59,661 nucleotides of DNA. Source: JAWLHU01 sp049325315. GTDB taxonomy: Bacteria > Bacillota > Sulfobacillia > Symbiobacteriales > Symbiobacteriaceae. Positions 15,054-23,706 of the stretch are shown here, in pieces. The stretch lies in assembly GCA_049325315.1 (NCBI GenBank), contig JBMONB010000153.1:1-59661 (forward strand), read 5' to 3'. The notes beneath the pieces were generated by a model, which was given only the letters and a program-made list of their open reading frames with translations, searched no databases and had not been told where the DNA came from. Numbering within the stretch: position 1 is the stretch's first letter; each line of letters begins with the position of its first letter. A program made the translations under genes and the position numbers.

Positions 15054-16370
15054 ATGTACCGGAATCCCTGGGGGCCTCCTGGCGGGCAGCAGTGGCTCGC
15101 CTACGGCTGGCGCCCGCCCACTCCGGGCATGTGGGGCCATCCGTCCTGGACGGTACAGGGCCCAGCTATGCCCAACGGCGGCTTCAACCCGAACACCCTG
15201 GCCCAGTTCCCGAACCCACTGCCCGATCCCAGACGGGCTGGCGAATGCCTCTTCGGGGGCGACGTAAAGGTGACCCGTCGAATTGCCGAACGGGTGACCC
15301 AGCACGCCATCGACCGCTTTGGGATCCGCGATCTGGTGAATGACCAGGACATCGCCCGGGCCCGCGGGGAGATGTACAACTTCCTGAAGTGGAAGCTCGG
15401 CAGCCCTTCGGCCGTCTGTGCCCAGTACACCAGCGCCGGGATGGGCCACTTCGAACGGACTTACAGCGATGAGGCCGCCGCCATTCTCCTGGGCGTGCTC
15501 AGCTTCGCCGATGTGGGCCGGCCCGAACTGCGGTTGCCCAAGTGGTTCCTCGACTACATGCAGACCCAATACCCGGGCATGAAGACGGGCTGCACGATTG
15601 TGCTGGAGGCAGAACTGGGCATTCCCAGCTACGTCGGGCGGCCGCTCTGCAACGAGATCGTGGAGGCGCTTGAGCGGCAGCTGCCTCTGGCGGCCACGTT
15701 CATTCCCAAGCGGTACGATGTAGATGACCGGCTGGTCCGAGAGGCGATCGCAGCCCGGCGGAGGCGGCGGCCAGACCGGAGGGAGCCGCGCCGGCCCGAG
15801 GTGCGGCCGCTCCCGGCGGGCGAGGAGGCCCAGGCAGCCGAACTAATGCGCAGGGTCAACGATTGGGGATTCGCGCACGGCTATGTGGGCGGCTTCCCAA
15901 ACTTCCATCAGGCGCGCTACGATGGCCGGCTCGTCTTCGGCGCCACGCTGCCGAAGACGGGGTACGCCGAGGTGCGAGATATCGCCCGGGACGAGTTGGG
16001 CGGCATCTATGGATTCGAGGATCGCTTCCGGGCCGTCAACGACTGGGCCGGAGCCCATGGCTATGCCGGTGGCTACCCCAACATGCACGAGGCGATCAAG
16101 GATGGCCGCCAGGTGTTCGGCGTCATCCTCTTCAAGAAGGGGTCGCTGGACTGGCGCGATGTCCCGGCTGCCGAGCTGGGCAACCCGCAGGGGATCATGG
16201 AGCGGTTCCGGGCGGTGAACGACTACGCAGGGGCCCATGGCTACGTCGGGGGCTTCCCTAACTTCCACCAGGCGGAGAAGGACGGGCAGCTGGTCTACGG
16301 CGTCTTCCTGATCAAGGAGGGCGCGGCGGTCCAGAGGGATATCCCGGCCACCGAGCTGGCCGTGGAGTAA
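15054..16370 (+). CDS. Unknown protein with three tandem 60-residue repeats
   Basis: 438 residues. Residues 1-60 are rich in Gly, Pro, Trp and Tyr. Residues 70-240 are a soluble globular domain (VTRRIAERVTQHAIDRFGIRDL onward), then an Arg-rich linker. From about 267, three repeats of roughly 60 residues (starting near 267, 324 and 384) follow the pattern VNDWAxAHGYVGGFPNFHQAxxDGxxVFGVxLxKxG, each ending with RDI/V-PAxEL. The repeats are invariant at the AHGY-GG-PN-H core, suggesting a binding module used in tandem. No signal peptide. The gene is alone and followed by a strong terminator. I do not recognise a named family. Confidence 0.7.
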   Translation: MYRNPWGPPGGQQWLAYGWRPPTPGMWGHPSWTVQGPAMPNGGFNPNTLAQFPNPLPDPRRAGECLFGGDVKVTRRIAERVTQHAIDRFGIRDLVNDQDIARARGEMYNFLKWKLGSPSAVCAQYTSAGMGHFERTYSDEAAAILLGVLSFADVGRPELRLPKWFLDYMQTQYPGMKTGCTIVLEAELGIPSYVGRPLCNEIVEALERQLPLAATFIPKRYDVDDRLVREAIAARRRRRPDRREPRRPEVRPLPAGEEAQAAELMRRVNDWGFAHGYVGGFPNFHQARYDGRLVFGATLPKTGYAEVRDIARDELGGIYGFEDRFRAVNDWAGAHGYAGGYPNMHEAIKDGRQVFGVILFKKGSLDWRDVPAAELGNPQGIMERFRAVNDYAGAHGYVGGFPNFHQAEKDGQLVYGVFLIKEGAAVQRDIPATELAVE

Positions 16371-16378
16371 GAATACCT

Positions 16379-16405
16379 GAGGCGCCGGCAGCATGCCGGC
16401 GCCTC
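16379..16405. terminator. Strong bidirectional hairpin terminator
   Basis: Perfect 11-bp arms (GAGGCGCCGGC) around AGCAT, placed between the convergent repeat-protein gene and era. Confidence 0.8.
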
Positions 16406-16421
16406 GTCGCGATCGTATCAG

Positions 16422-17372
16422 CTACTGCTCCCGGTACCCCAGGTTCCGGAGCACCGAGTCCTTGTTCCGCCAGTCTTCCCGCACCTTGACGAACAGCTCC
16501 AGGAAGATCTTCGAACCCAGCATCTCCTCGATATCCTGCCGGGCGCGGGCGCCGATCTCCTTGAGCATCGCGCCGCGCTTGCCGATAATGATCCCCTTCT
16601 GGCTGTCGCGCTCCACGTAGATCGAGGCGCCAACGTAGACGGCGCCCGTCTCCCGCCGCTCCAGCTGCTCCACCTCAATGGCGACCGAATGGGGGATCTC
16701 CTCCCGGGTCAGGTGCAGGATCTTCTCCCGGATGAACTCGGCGATAACAAACCGCTCGGGCTGGTCGGTCACCATGTCCTCGGGGTAGTACTGCGGGCCC
16801 TCGTCCATCTGGGCGACGATCAGGTCCAGCAGCTGGTCGATGTTCTTGTTGGCCACCGCCGAGACCGGGACCACATCGAGCCACTCAATGGTGGGGGCGT
16901 CGGGCTTCGGGTTCTCGGACCGGTTCCGGGGGTCGCTCAGCGCCTTGTAGGCGTCGAGCACCGGGTACCAGTCCTCGCGCTTGACCTTGTCCATCTTGTT
17001 GACCACGAGAATGGTCTTGCGGCCCGACTGGGCCACCACCTCGGCCACGTACTTGTCGCCGTCGCCCGGGTGGCGGTCGGAACCATCGACCACGAAGAGG
17101 ACCACATCAACCTCGGGGATCGTCCCGATGGCCACCTTGTTCATGTACTGGCCCAGCCGGTGGTGGGGCTTGTGAATACCCGGGGTATCCAGGAAGACCA
17201 CCTGCGCCCCGGGCCGGTTGTAGACGCCGAGAATCCGGTTACGGGTGGTCTGGGGCTTGTCCGACATGATCGCCAGCTTCGCCTCCACGAAGGCGTTGAG
17301 CAGGGTCGACTTGCCCACATTGGGCCGCCCCACGATGGAACAGAAGCCCGAGACAAATCTCGGATCGCTCAT
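16422..17372 (-). CDS. era: GTPase Era
   Basis: Essential ribosome-assembly GTPase acting on 16S rRNA of the 30S subunit. 316 residues, slightly longer than the usual 300. G1 GRPNVGKST (residues 15-23), G2 region KPQTTRN, G3 DTPGIHK, G4 NKMD. The C-terminal KH domain has the RNA-binding loop IIIGKRGAMLKEIG. The start ATG overlaps the cdd stop (ATGA), so it is the last gene of the ybeY-dgkA-cdd-era string and translationally coupled to cdd. Confidence 0.97.
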   Translation of the reverse strand: MSDPRFVSGFCSIVGRPNVGKSTLLNAFVEAKLAIMSDKPQTTRNRILGVYNRPGAQVVFLDTPGIHKPHHRLGQYMNKVAIGTIPEVDVVLFVVDGSDRHPGDGDKYVAEVVAQSGRKTILVVNKMDKVKREDWYPVLDAYKALSDPRNRSENPKPDAPTIEWLDVVPVSAVANKNIDQLLDLIVAQMDEGPQYYPEDMVTDQPERFVIAEFIREKILHLTREEIPHSVAIEVEQLERRETGAVYVGASIYVERDSQKGIIIGKRGAMLKEIGARARQDIEEMLGSKIFLELFVKVREDWRNKDSVLRNLGYREQ

Positions 17373-17779
17373 TTCGCCTCCTCCTTCCGCGGCAGGTCCA
17401 TCGGGGTGAAGGCGCCGGGCAGCAGCTCACGCACGGTGGTGACCAGGGTGGTGCCCTGCAGGTTGGTCAGAATCACCTTCGCGTCGGGGCCGAACTCGCT
17501 CATCACCTGCCGGCAGGCGCCGCAGGGGCTGCAGGCATCGGCCGTGTCGGCGATTACGGCGATGGTGGTGAACCGCTGGTGCCCATCGCTGACCGCCTTG
17601 AAAATCGCTGTGCGCTCCGCACAGTTGGTCAGCCCGTAGCTGGCGTTCTCAATATTGCACCCGCTGTAGAGCGTGCCATCTTCGGTCAGCAGGGCGGCGC
17701 CCACAGGGAAGCGGGAATAGGGCACGTAGGCCCGCTCCCGCGCCGAGCGGGCCGCCTCAATCAACCGTTCATCGGTCAA
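17369..17779 (-). CDS. cdd: Cytidine deaminase
   Basis: Pyrimidine salvage enzyme converting (deoxy)cytidine to (deoxy)uridine. 136 residues, as for homotetrameric CDAs. Zinc site: NCAERTAIF (Cys ligand and catalytic Glu) and PCGACRQ (two Cys ligands), the three-cysteine arrangement of tetrameric enzymes; NIENASYG binds substrate. The TTG at 17779 is preferred, with AGGAGGG at proper distance; upstream codons in the frame have no counterpart in the family. It overlaps era downstream and starts 13 bases after dgkA. Confidence 0.95.
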   Translation of the reverse strand: MTDERLIEAARSARERAYVPYSRFPVGAALLTEDGTLYSGCNIENASYGLTNCAERTAIFKAVSDGHQRFTTIAVIADTADACSPCGACRQVMSEFGPDAKVILTNLQGTTLVTTVRELLPGAFTPMDLPRKEEAK

Positions 17780-17792
17780 GGTGAGATCCCTC

Positions 17793-18290
17793 CTAGTCAG
17801 TGGAGCCGCGGGCCCCACCGTAGAGGCCCAGAAGCCCTATGATAATGGGCAGCCCGAAGGGCCAGGGCCGGGCGGCCAACAGACCGAGCAGGGCATTGAA
17901 CGTCGCCGCAAAGCTGCGCTCGATAAGGAAGAGAAACGCCGCAGCGAAGGCGGCGTGGAGAGCGGCCAGGAGCACGCCACTCGCCGCCACCTGCTTGGCC
18001 GTTGCCGCCAGCGGGTGGCGCCGGCCGTCAGCCGCCAGGTCCACGGTCCGCTCTACCGCTGTGTTCACCAGTTCGGCAAAGATGACCAGCGCCACGGTCA
18101 GCGCCAGGTAGGCGACCTCCCAGGGGGCGAGCCGCACGGCGTAGCCGGCGACCGCCACGCAGGATGCGGCAAAGAGGTGAAAGCGCAGGTTGGGCTCCTC
18201 ACGGTAGGCGATCCAGCCCCCCCGGAAAGCGTCCCGAAAGCGGGGCACAACGCTGGTGTGCCGAAATGAGTCGCGCCCCTCCCGCTTCAT
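17793..18290 (-). CDS. dgkA: Diacylglycerol/undecaprenol kinase DgkA family
   Basis: Small integral membrane lipid kinase; Firmicutes members mainly phosphorylate undecaprenol. Three helices lie at about residues 38-55, 60-85 and 105-125, and the catalytic signature AELVNTAVERTVDL sits after the second. The protein has 165 residues against about 120-130 usual, with a C-terminal extension that carries a fourth hydrophobic segment (WPFGLPIIIGLLGLYGG). Start codon overlaps the ybeY stop (ATGA). Confidence 0.92.
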   Translation of the reverse strand: MKREGRDSFRHTSVVPRFRDAFRGGWIAYREEPNLRFHLFAASCVAVAGYAVRLAPWEVAYLALTVALVIFAELVNTAVERTVDLAADGRRHPLAATAKQVAASGVLLAALHAAFAAAFLFLIERSFAATFNALLGLLAARPWPFGLPIIIGLLGLYGGARGSTD

Positions 18291-18763
18291 CGTGTCAGCC
18301 CCAGTTCAGCGAGGATCTCCTCGGTCTTGGCCATCATTGCCGCCTCGTCCTCGGGGGTCTGGTGGTCATAGCCCATCAGGTGGAGCATGCCGTGCGCCGT
18401 CAGGAAGCCCAGTTCGCGCTCCAGGGAGTGGCCGTAGTCGGCCGCCTGGGTCAGGCACCGTTCCAGGGAGATGACGATATCGCCCAGCGGCACCGGCTCG
18501 CCCTCGGGCAGGGAGGCCAACTCCTCGCCCTCCAGCTGCGAGAAGGAGAGCACGTCGGTCGGCTTGGCCAGCCCCCGGTGGTCCCGGTTCAGGTCGGTGA
18601 TCGCCTCGTCATCGACGAAGGTGATCGAGACCTCAACGTTATTGTCGAGGCCCAGGTTGGCTCCGACCAGGGCTACTGCCCGCTCGGCCACCCTACGCAC
18701 CATCTCCTCCTGCTCCCCGGTCAGGCTCACCTTCTCTTGCTCGTTGCTGATCCAGATCTCCAT
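18287..18763 (-). CDS. ybeY: rRNA maturation endoribonuclease YbeY
   Basis: Zinc endoribonuclease for 16S rRNA 3'-end maturation and ribosome quality control. 158 residues. The UPF0054 signature HGMLHLMGYDH supplies the three zinc-binding His residues. ATG at 18763 is preceded by GAGGAGG and lies about 70 bases inside the 3' end of pgpH in another frame, an unusually long overlap for this operon. Confidence 0.95.
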   Translation of the reverse strand: MEIWISNEQEKVSLTGEQEEMVRRVAERAVALVGANLGLDNNVEVSITFVDDEAITDLNRDHRGLAKPTDVLSFSQLEGEELASLPEGEPVPLGDIVISLERCLTQAADYGHSLERELGFLTAHGMLHLMGYDHQTPEDEAAMMAKTEEILAELGLTR

Positions 18764-20954
18764 CGGTATCGGCCTCCTCGACCCCGTCAGCGACGGGGGT
18801 CGCATCCGTCTCCTTCGCCTCGGCCACCGGCGGTGCGCCCTTCACCTCGGTCGGGTAGTCGATACGGGCATGGTGCACGCCGCTGAGCACCTTTACGAAG
18901 GTGCGGGCGATGATATCCAGTTCCTTAAGGGTCAGGTCGCAGTTATCCAACTGCCCCTGCTGCAGCCGGTCGTCGATGATTCGCTTTACCTGCTGCTCGA
19001 TCTGGTCGTGGGTCAGGTGACCCCGCTGGCGCATGGCGCGCACCGAGGCCTCGCAGCCGTCGGCCAGCATGCAGATGGCGGTCTCCTTCCGCCCCGGCTT
19101 GGGGCCGTCGTAGCGGAAATCCTCCTCCAGCACGAACTCCGACTGGCCGTTCTTGGACGCCATGTGGTAGAAGTAGCTGACCAGCGTCGTACCGTGGTGC
19201 TCGGGGATAAAGTCGACGATCTCCTGCGGCAGCCGGGACTCCTTCGCCATCTCCACGCCTTCCTTGACGTGGCTGGTGATGATCATGGCGGAGAGGCTGG
19301 GCGGCAGCTTGTCGTGCGGGTTCTCCCCGCCAAACTGGTTCTCCACGAAGAAGGCAGGCCGCTTGGTCTTGCCGATGTCGTGGTAGTATGCCCCGACCCG
19401 GGCGAGCACCTGGTCGGCGCCGACCGCTTCTGCCGCCGCCTCGCACAGGTTGGCGACCAGAATGGTGTGGTGGTACGAGCCCGGCGCCTCCACCATGAGC
19501 TTCTTCAGGAGCGGATGGTTCGGGTTCGACAGCTCCAGCAGCTTCAGCGGGGTGACGACCCCGAAGAGGTTCTCGAAGAGCGGCAGGGCCCCGGTGACCA
19601 GAACCGCCACCAAAAGGCCGTTGGCGCCGCCGATGCCAACGTCGCGCCAGACCAGCCAGTCGAACAGGGGGGCGGACTGCATCATGTAGAGCGCCAGCAC
19701 GGTCGCGGCGTTGGAGATGCCCACGAAGAAGCCGGCCCGGTAGATGTCGTTGCGGCTCTCCACCCGGGTGACGGCGTAGACGCCGACCACCGAGCCCACC
19801 ACCGCCACAATGGTGTGGTTGAGCTGGTCGGTCATGGAGAACATGCCGGTCAGCAGGGCGATGATCACCGACTGGAGCAGCCCCACCTTCGCATCGATGA
19901 GAATCGTGACCAGCATCGAGTTGAAGGCGATGGGCATCAGGTAGGCGGCGCCCGCGCCCAGCCGGTCGCTGAAGAGGTTCATCAGCATGGCCAGCAGCAG
20001 GGTGATCAGCCCAATCAGCCCCAGCAGGAGCAGCTTGGAGTCGCGCTCCAAGATGTCGGGGCGATAGCGGGTGAGGTAGAGCCCCATCAGCCCGACCAGG
20101 ACCAGCGAGAGCAGGCCGGTTCCCAGCCAGGCCCGGTAGTCGGCCCGCTCGCCGATCAGCCCCAGGTCCTTCAGCGTCTCATACTGCTCCTCGGTAACCG
20201 GCTCGTTGGCCCGGATGATCAGCTGCCCCTTCTTCCACATGACCGGCTCTTCAGCGGCGGCCGCCAGCTCCTGGAGTCGGGCGGTCGCCTCCCTGTCCTC
20301 GACGATGTTGGACTGAATCCGGCTCTTGGTCAGCTCCTTGACGAAGCCCTTCAGGGCCGGATCCTTAATGTCGAAGACGAAGGGCTCGGCCTCCTGGTCG
20401 ATCCGCTCCCGGATCCGGGCGACCTCCTTCTCGTCGACGCCGCCGGAGAGGGAGTCCCTTATGATCTCCAGCCCCTCCTGCTGGGCAGCGTCGAGCTGCG
20501 CCTCCTCCACCGTGAGCAGGGCGGCATAGGTGTCGGTGGGGAGGGCGCCCAGCTTGATCCGGTTGGCCAACTCCTGCACCTTGGCCTTGACATCTTGCCC
20601 CGCCAGCGCCCGGACGAGGCGGACCTCGCGGAAGGCGGCCTGGATATACTCCTCGGCCTCAGTCAAAACGGTTGGATCCTTCTTATACTGTGTCGTGACA
20701 CTAGCGGCAGCGGCCGCCCGCTTCTCCTCGGTAGCCACCCGGTTCTCCACCGGGCGGCGGGCCCGGTAGTCGACGGGGGCAAGGTCCCCCGGCGTGACGT
20801 TGAGCCGGTTGGGGACGGTCTGGTCGACTGTGATCAGGGTCAGGAGCGCGGTGAAGAGAACCCCCCAGAAAATCCGGCGGATTCGCGAGCTCTTCCATCG
20901 CCCCTGGTCTGTAAAGCGCTGCACGCTGTCACGGATCTGTTGCCACATATTCAT
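18693..20954 (-). CDS. pgpH: 7TM-HD cyclic-di-AMP phosphodiesterase PgpH (YqfF)
   Basis: Membrane HD-domain hydrolase that degrades c-di-AMP. N-terminal membrane anchor (about residues 20-40), extracytoplasmic 7TMR-HDED domain (to about 280), seven membrane helices (about 290-470), then the cytoplasmic HD domain with HHTILVANL, the HDIGKTKRPAFF metal motif and IITSHVKEGVEMA. About 753 residues. The start is uncertain: ATG at 20954 or 20948 fits the family, but the best ribosome box (AGGAGG near 21000) is distant and abuts an upstream in-frame GTG at 20993. The C-terminal acidic tail overlaps ybeY. Confidence 0.93.
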   Translation of the reverse strand: MNMWQQIRDSVQRFTDQGRWKSSRIRRIFWGVLFTALLTLITVDQTVPNRLNVTPGDLAPVDYRARRPVENRVATEEKRAAAAASVTTQYKKDPTVLTEAEEYIQAAFREVRLVRALAGQDVKAKVQELANRIKLGALPTDTYAALLTVEEAQLDAAQQEGLEIIRDSLSGGVDEKEVARIRERIDQEAEPFVFDIKDPALKGFVKELTKSRIQSNIVEDREATARLQELAAAAEEPVMWKKGQLIIRANEPVTEEQYETLKDLGLIGERADYRAWLGTGLLSLVLVGLMGLYLTRYRPDILERDSKLLLLGLIGLITLLLAMLMNLFSDRLGAGAAYLMPIAFNSMLVTILIDAKVGLLQSVIIALLTGMFSMTDQLNHTIVAVVGSVVGVYAVTRVESRNDIYRAGFFVGISNAATVLALYMMQSAPLFDWLVWRDVGIGGANGLLVAVLVTGALPLFENLFGVVTPLKLLELSNPNHPLLKKLMVEAPGSYHHTILVANLCEAAAEAVGADQVLARVGAYYHDIGKTKRPAFFVENQFGGENPHDKLPPSLSAMIITSHVKEGVEMAKESRLPQEIVDFIPEHHGTTLVSYFYHMASKNGQSEFVLEEDFRYDGPKPGRKETAICMLADGCEASVRAMRQRGHLTHDQIEQQVKRIIDDRLQQGQLDNCDLTLKELDIIARTFVKVLSGVHHARIDYPTEVKGAPPVAEAKETDATPVADGVEEADTDGDLDQQRAREGEPDRGAGGDGA

Positions 20955-21002
20955 AGCTCGTGATAGGGGAGGGCCTGGCTTACCGTCCCACACCTCCTAT
21001 CT

Positions 21003-22025
21003 CTAGGAGTCTGCGTCGTTATTCTCCTCACGGCGCTGTGAGCGGGGCGGGAGCAGGCCAGTACCACCGCCGCCTGCCGCCTCATACGCCTTGATGATCA
21101 ACTGTACAAGGTCGTTGCGGACCACGTCGCGCTCCGTCAGGTACGAGAACGAGATGCCGGGCACGTTCCGGAGCACCCGCTGCACCTCCACCAGGCCCGA
21201 CTTCGCCCCCTCGGGCAGGTCAACCTGGGTGATATCGCCGGTAACGACCACCTTGGAGCCGAAGCCCATGCGGGTCAGGAACATCTTCATCTGCTCCGGG
21301 GTGGTGTTCTGCGCCTCATCGAGAATGATAAAGGAGTCGTCGAGGGTGCGGCCACGCATAAAGGCCAGCGGCGCCACCTCAATCGCCCCGCGCTCAAAGA
21401 GCTTCTCGAAGGTGTCCATTCCCATGATATCAAAGAGGGCGTCGTAGAGCGGGCGAAGGTAGGGATCCACCTTCTGCTGCATGTCACCGGGCAGAAAGCC
21501 CAGCTTCTCGCCGGCCTCTACCGCCGGGCGGGTCAGAATGATCCGGTTGATCTCCTTCGCCTTGAAGGCGGCCACCGCAATGGCCATGGCGAGGTAGGTC
21601 TTGCCCGTGCCCGCGGGCCCAATGCCGAAGGTGACCCCGCTGCGCCGGATAGCGTCCACGTACTCCTTCTGTCCCAAGGTCTTCGGCCGGATCTGTTTGC
21701 CGCGGTGGGTCTGAATGAGCACGTCGGAAAACGCCTCATCCAACGGCTGTTCCTGCCCTTCGGTGGCCAGGCGGACAGCGTAGCGGACATCCCGCTCATT
21801 GACCCGGGCTCCCCGGGCCTGAATCGCCATCAACCGCTCAAACAGGCGCGCCACCTTCTCTACATTATCGGCGGCTCCCTTGATGATCAGCTCATTGCCC
21901 CGGGGCACCACCTTGACCGGAAAGGAGCTCTCGATGTACTGCAAGTGGGCGTCGTTCATCCCGACCAACTCACGCGCCTTCTCGTTGTCGGGGATGAGAA
22001 TGCGTCTTTCCTGGGTCTCCTCCAA
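21003..22025 (-). CDS. phoH: PhoH-like ATPase
   Basis: Cytoplasmic P-loop NTPase of the PhoH family, 340 residues, usually found between yqfD and pgpH in Firmicutes and linked to RNA metabolism. Walker A GPAGTGKTYLAMA (around residue 135), RPAVEAGEKLGFLPGD and DEAQNTT (Walker B) are all present. TTG start at 22025 with an AGGGGG box about 12 bases upstream. The C-terminal Gly-rich tail varies between homologues. Confidence 0.93.
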   Translation of the reverse strand: MEETQERRILIPDNEKARELVGMNDAHLQYIESSFPVKVVPRGNELIIKGAADNVEKVARLFERLMAIQARGARVNERDVRYAVRLATEGQEQPLDEAFSDVLIQTHRGKQIRPKTLGQKEYVDAIRRSGVTFGIGPAGTGKTYLAMAIAVAAFKAKEINRIILTRPAVEAGEKLGFLPGDMQQKVDPYLRPLYDALFDIMGMDTFEKLFERGAIEVAPLAFMRGRTLDDSFIILDEAQNTTPEQMKMFLTRMGFGSKVVVTGDITQVDLPEGAKSGLVEVQRVLRNVPGISFSYLTERDVVRNDLVQLIIKAYEAAGGGGTGLLPPRSQRREENNDADS

Positions 22026-22056
22026 GCTGGAACGATACCCCCTTAAAAATAGGACG

Positions 22057-23337
22057 TCAGTCTGACTTGGACTCTTCCTCTGGTTTCTCCGGCATCACGG
22101 GGCCTGAGCCCTCCAGCGGAGAGGAGATCTCCTCCAGGGTCTCCACGGTGACCAGAATGCCGGCGAAGCCCCTGGACTGCTCGGTCACCTCGGTCTGAAT
22201 CGGCCGGACAATCTTGTCGGCGGGGCCCAGAAGCCAGGCGAGCCGGCGCTCCATAGCCTCCCTGGCCCGCTGTTCCAGCTCGGCCAGCGGCACCGCCTCC
22301 CGGCGCACTGTCACCTCGTCGATCTCACGAATCACGAGTTCGACAGGGGATTTCCAATTCCTCCATTTCCCGAGGGAGAGGTGCCGGGCGGAGGTCTCGT
22401 ACCGCTCAAAGGCCGGGGTTTTCTTCCCGCGCAGTAGTATGGACCTGTCATTCCACTTCAAAACCCATTGGGTCTCCTTCTTCCCGGTAGGCGTGGTTAC
22501 CTCCCGGATGGTGGGGTACTCGAGGTACTGCCGGTAGGAGACCAGCGCCCTGACCGAGGCCTGGGCAACCAGGGTGCGGGCTACATCTTCGCGGGGAGGC
22601 AGGGGCATGCCGGGAATCACCCCGGGCCGGCCGCCGGACCAGTAGCGGAGGGCGCACTCCACCAGCATGTCGCCGGGCTTCACAATGTGGCCCTTCTTGA
22701 TCAGGGGCTCCCCCTGAAAGGGAATCACCTGCTCGATCACGCCCGACTTGCGGGCGACCAGGTGGACACAACTCGCCTTGTTGGGCGGCACCACCGAGGC
22801 CTTTTCGACCACCTCGATCACCGCCCGCGTCCCCTGTACCCTTATGACTGCCCAGGACACCTCATCGATGCGCTCCTTCAGGTGCTGAGCCACCGCAATG
22901 AGGTCGATGTCTGCCTTCCAGGCCCCCCGCCTCAGCCCCGCCTCTGCGGCGACAGCGGCCACCGCACGAGGATCCAGGTACTTGGGCCCGGTGATGCGGA
23001 CCTCCACCACCCAGAGATGGCCTGCCGCCCAGACGAGCGCGGCCAGGCAGGCTGCGGCCCCGGCGATGAGCATGGGGCGGTAGCGCAGCCGGTGGGCCAG
23101 GAAGGGAAAACCGACCCGCCGCAAGATGCGGACCCGGCAGCGGCTGCCCCTGGCTACAGGCCGGAGGGCAAAGAAGTCGGTCAGGATCAGCGTCGCCTGC
23201 ATCTTGTCGGGCAGCCGCTGGATGTCCCACAGGTGGATGCGCTCCGACAGGGCCAGGTTGAGAAACAGCTCGATCGAGCCGCGGGAGATCTCGATCCGCA
23301 GGGTGCCCAACAGGAACGCGATAAGCCTCCGCAGCAT
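22057..23337 (-). CDS. yqfD: Sporulation protein YqfD
   Basis: Membrane-associated sporulation protein of the YqfD/SpoIV family, 426 residues. The N-terminal domain (1-85; LSERIHLWDIQRL) precedes a single membrane helix (about 88-110, MLIAGAAACLAALVWAAGHLWV). A large extracytoplasmic domain follows with the family core VRITGPKYLDPRAV and AVIRVQGTRAVIEVVEKA. It is required for normal sporulation in Bacillus and belongs to the sigma-E regulon there. It starts one base after yqfC. Confidence 0.93.
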   Translation of the reverse strand: MLRRLIAFLLGTLRIEISRGSIELFLNLALSERIHLWDIQRLPDKMQATLILTDFFALRPVARGSRCRVRILRRVGFPFLAHRLRYRPMLIAGAAACLAALVWAAGHLWVVEVRITGPKYLDPRAVAAVAAEAGLRRGAWKADIDLIAVAQHLKERIDEVSWAVIRVQGTRAVIEVVEKASVVPPNKASCVHLVARKSGVIEQVIPFQGEPLIKKGHIVKPGDMLVECALRYWSGGRPGVIPGMPLPPREDVARTLVAQASVRALVSYRQYLEYPTIREVTTPTGKKETQWVLKWNDRSILLRGKKTPAFERYETSARHLSLGKWRNWKSPVELVIREIDEVTVRREAVPLAELEQRAREAMERRLAWLLGPADKIVRPIQTEVTEQSRGFAGILVTVETLEEISSPLEGSGPVMPEKPEEESKSD

Positions 23338-23338
23338 G

Positions 23339-23632
23339 CTACGTCGCCCCCTCGCTCCGGCCCAGGTAGCGCATCCCGCGGATCTTCCCCAGGAGGATCA
23401 CCTGCTCCGGCGAGATCGACCCGATCTGCAGCCCCTCGCCGTCGATGCAGATCTGCCCTTCCGGAACGGTCATCACCACCCTGTCCGGCGTGTATTCATT
23501 CAGGCCGCGGTGGTTCTCAATCACCATCTCCATATCGCCCACCACGGTAATCCGGGCCACGTCGAGCATGGCGTCGCCCGGCAGTTCCAGGAGCGAGACC
23601 AGCCGGTCCCGCAGTCCGTCCTTGCGCCGCAA
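23339..23632 (-). CDS. yqfC: Sporulation protein YqfC
   Basis: 97-residue member of the YqfC/YabP family. The signature ITVVGDMEMVIENHRGLNEY is visible in the centre. The TTG start at 23632 follows GGGAGGGGG. It forms a two-gene sporulation unit with yqfD. An upstream palindrome (CCGAC/GTCGG around 23652-23667) lies in its promoter region. No yqfC promoter could be assigned with confidence. Confidence 0.92.
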   Translation of the reverse strand: MRRKDGLRDRLVSLLELPGDAMLDVARITVVGDMEMVIENHRGLNEYTPDRVVMTVPEGQICIDGEGLQIGSISPEQVILLGKIRGMRYLGRSEGAT

Positions 23633-23706
23633 GGGGTCTCCCCCTCCCTTGTCCGCCGACTTATGGGTCGGTGCCTACCAGGCAAGGTATGCGGCTGATT
23701 GCGGGC

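Noticed and set aside
18471..20963. 830-codon plus-strand ORF opposite pgpH
   Set aside because: Long antisense ORFs are common in high-GC DNA; this one is a His/Gln/Val-rich mirror of pgpH with no start signal or motif.
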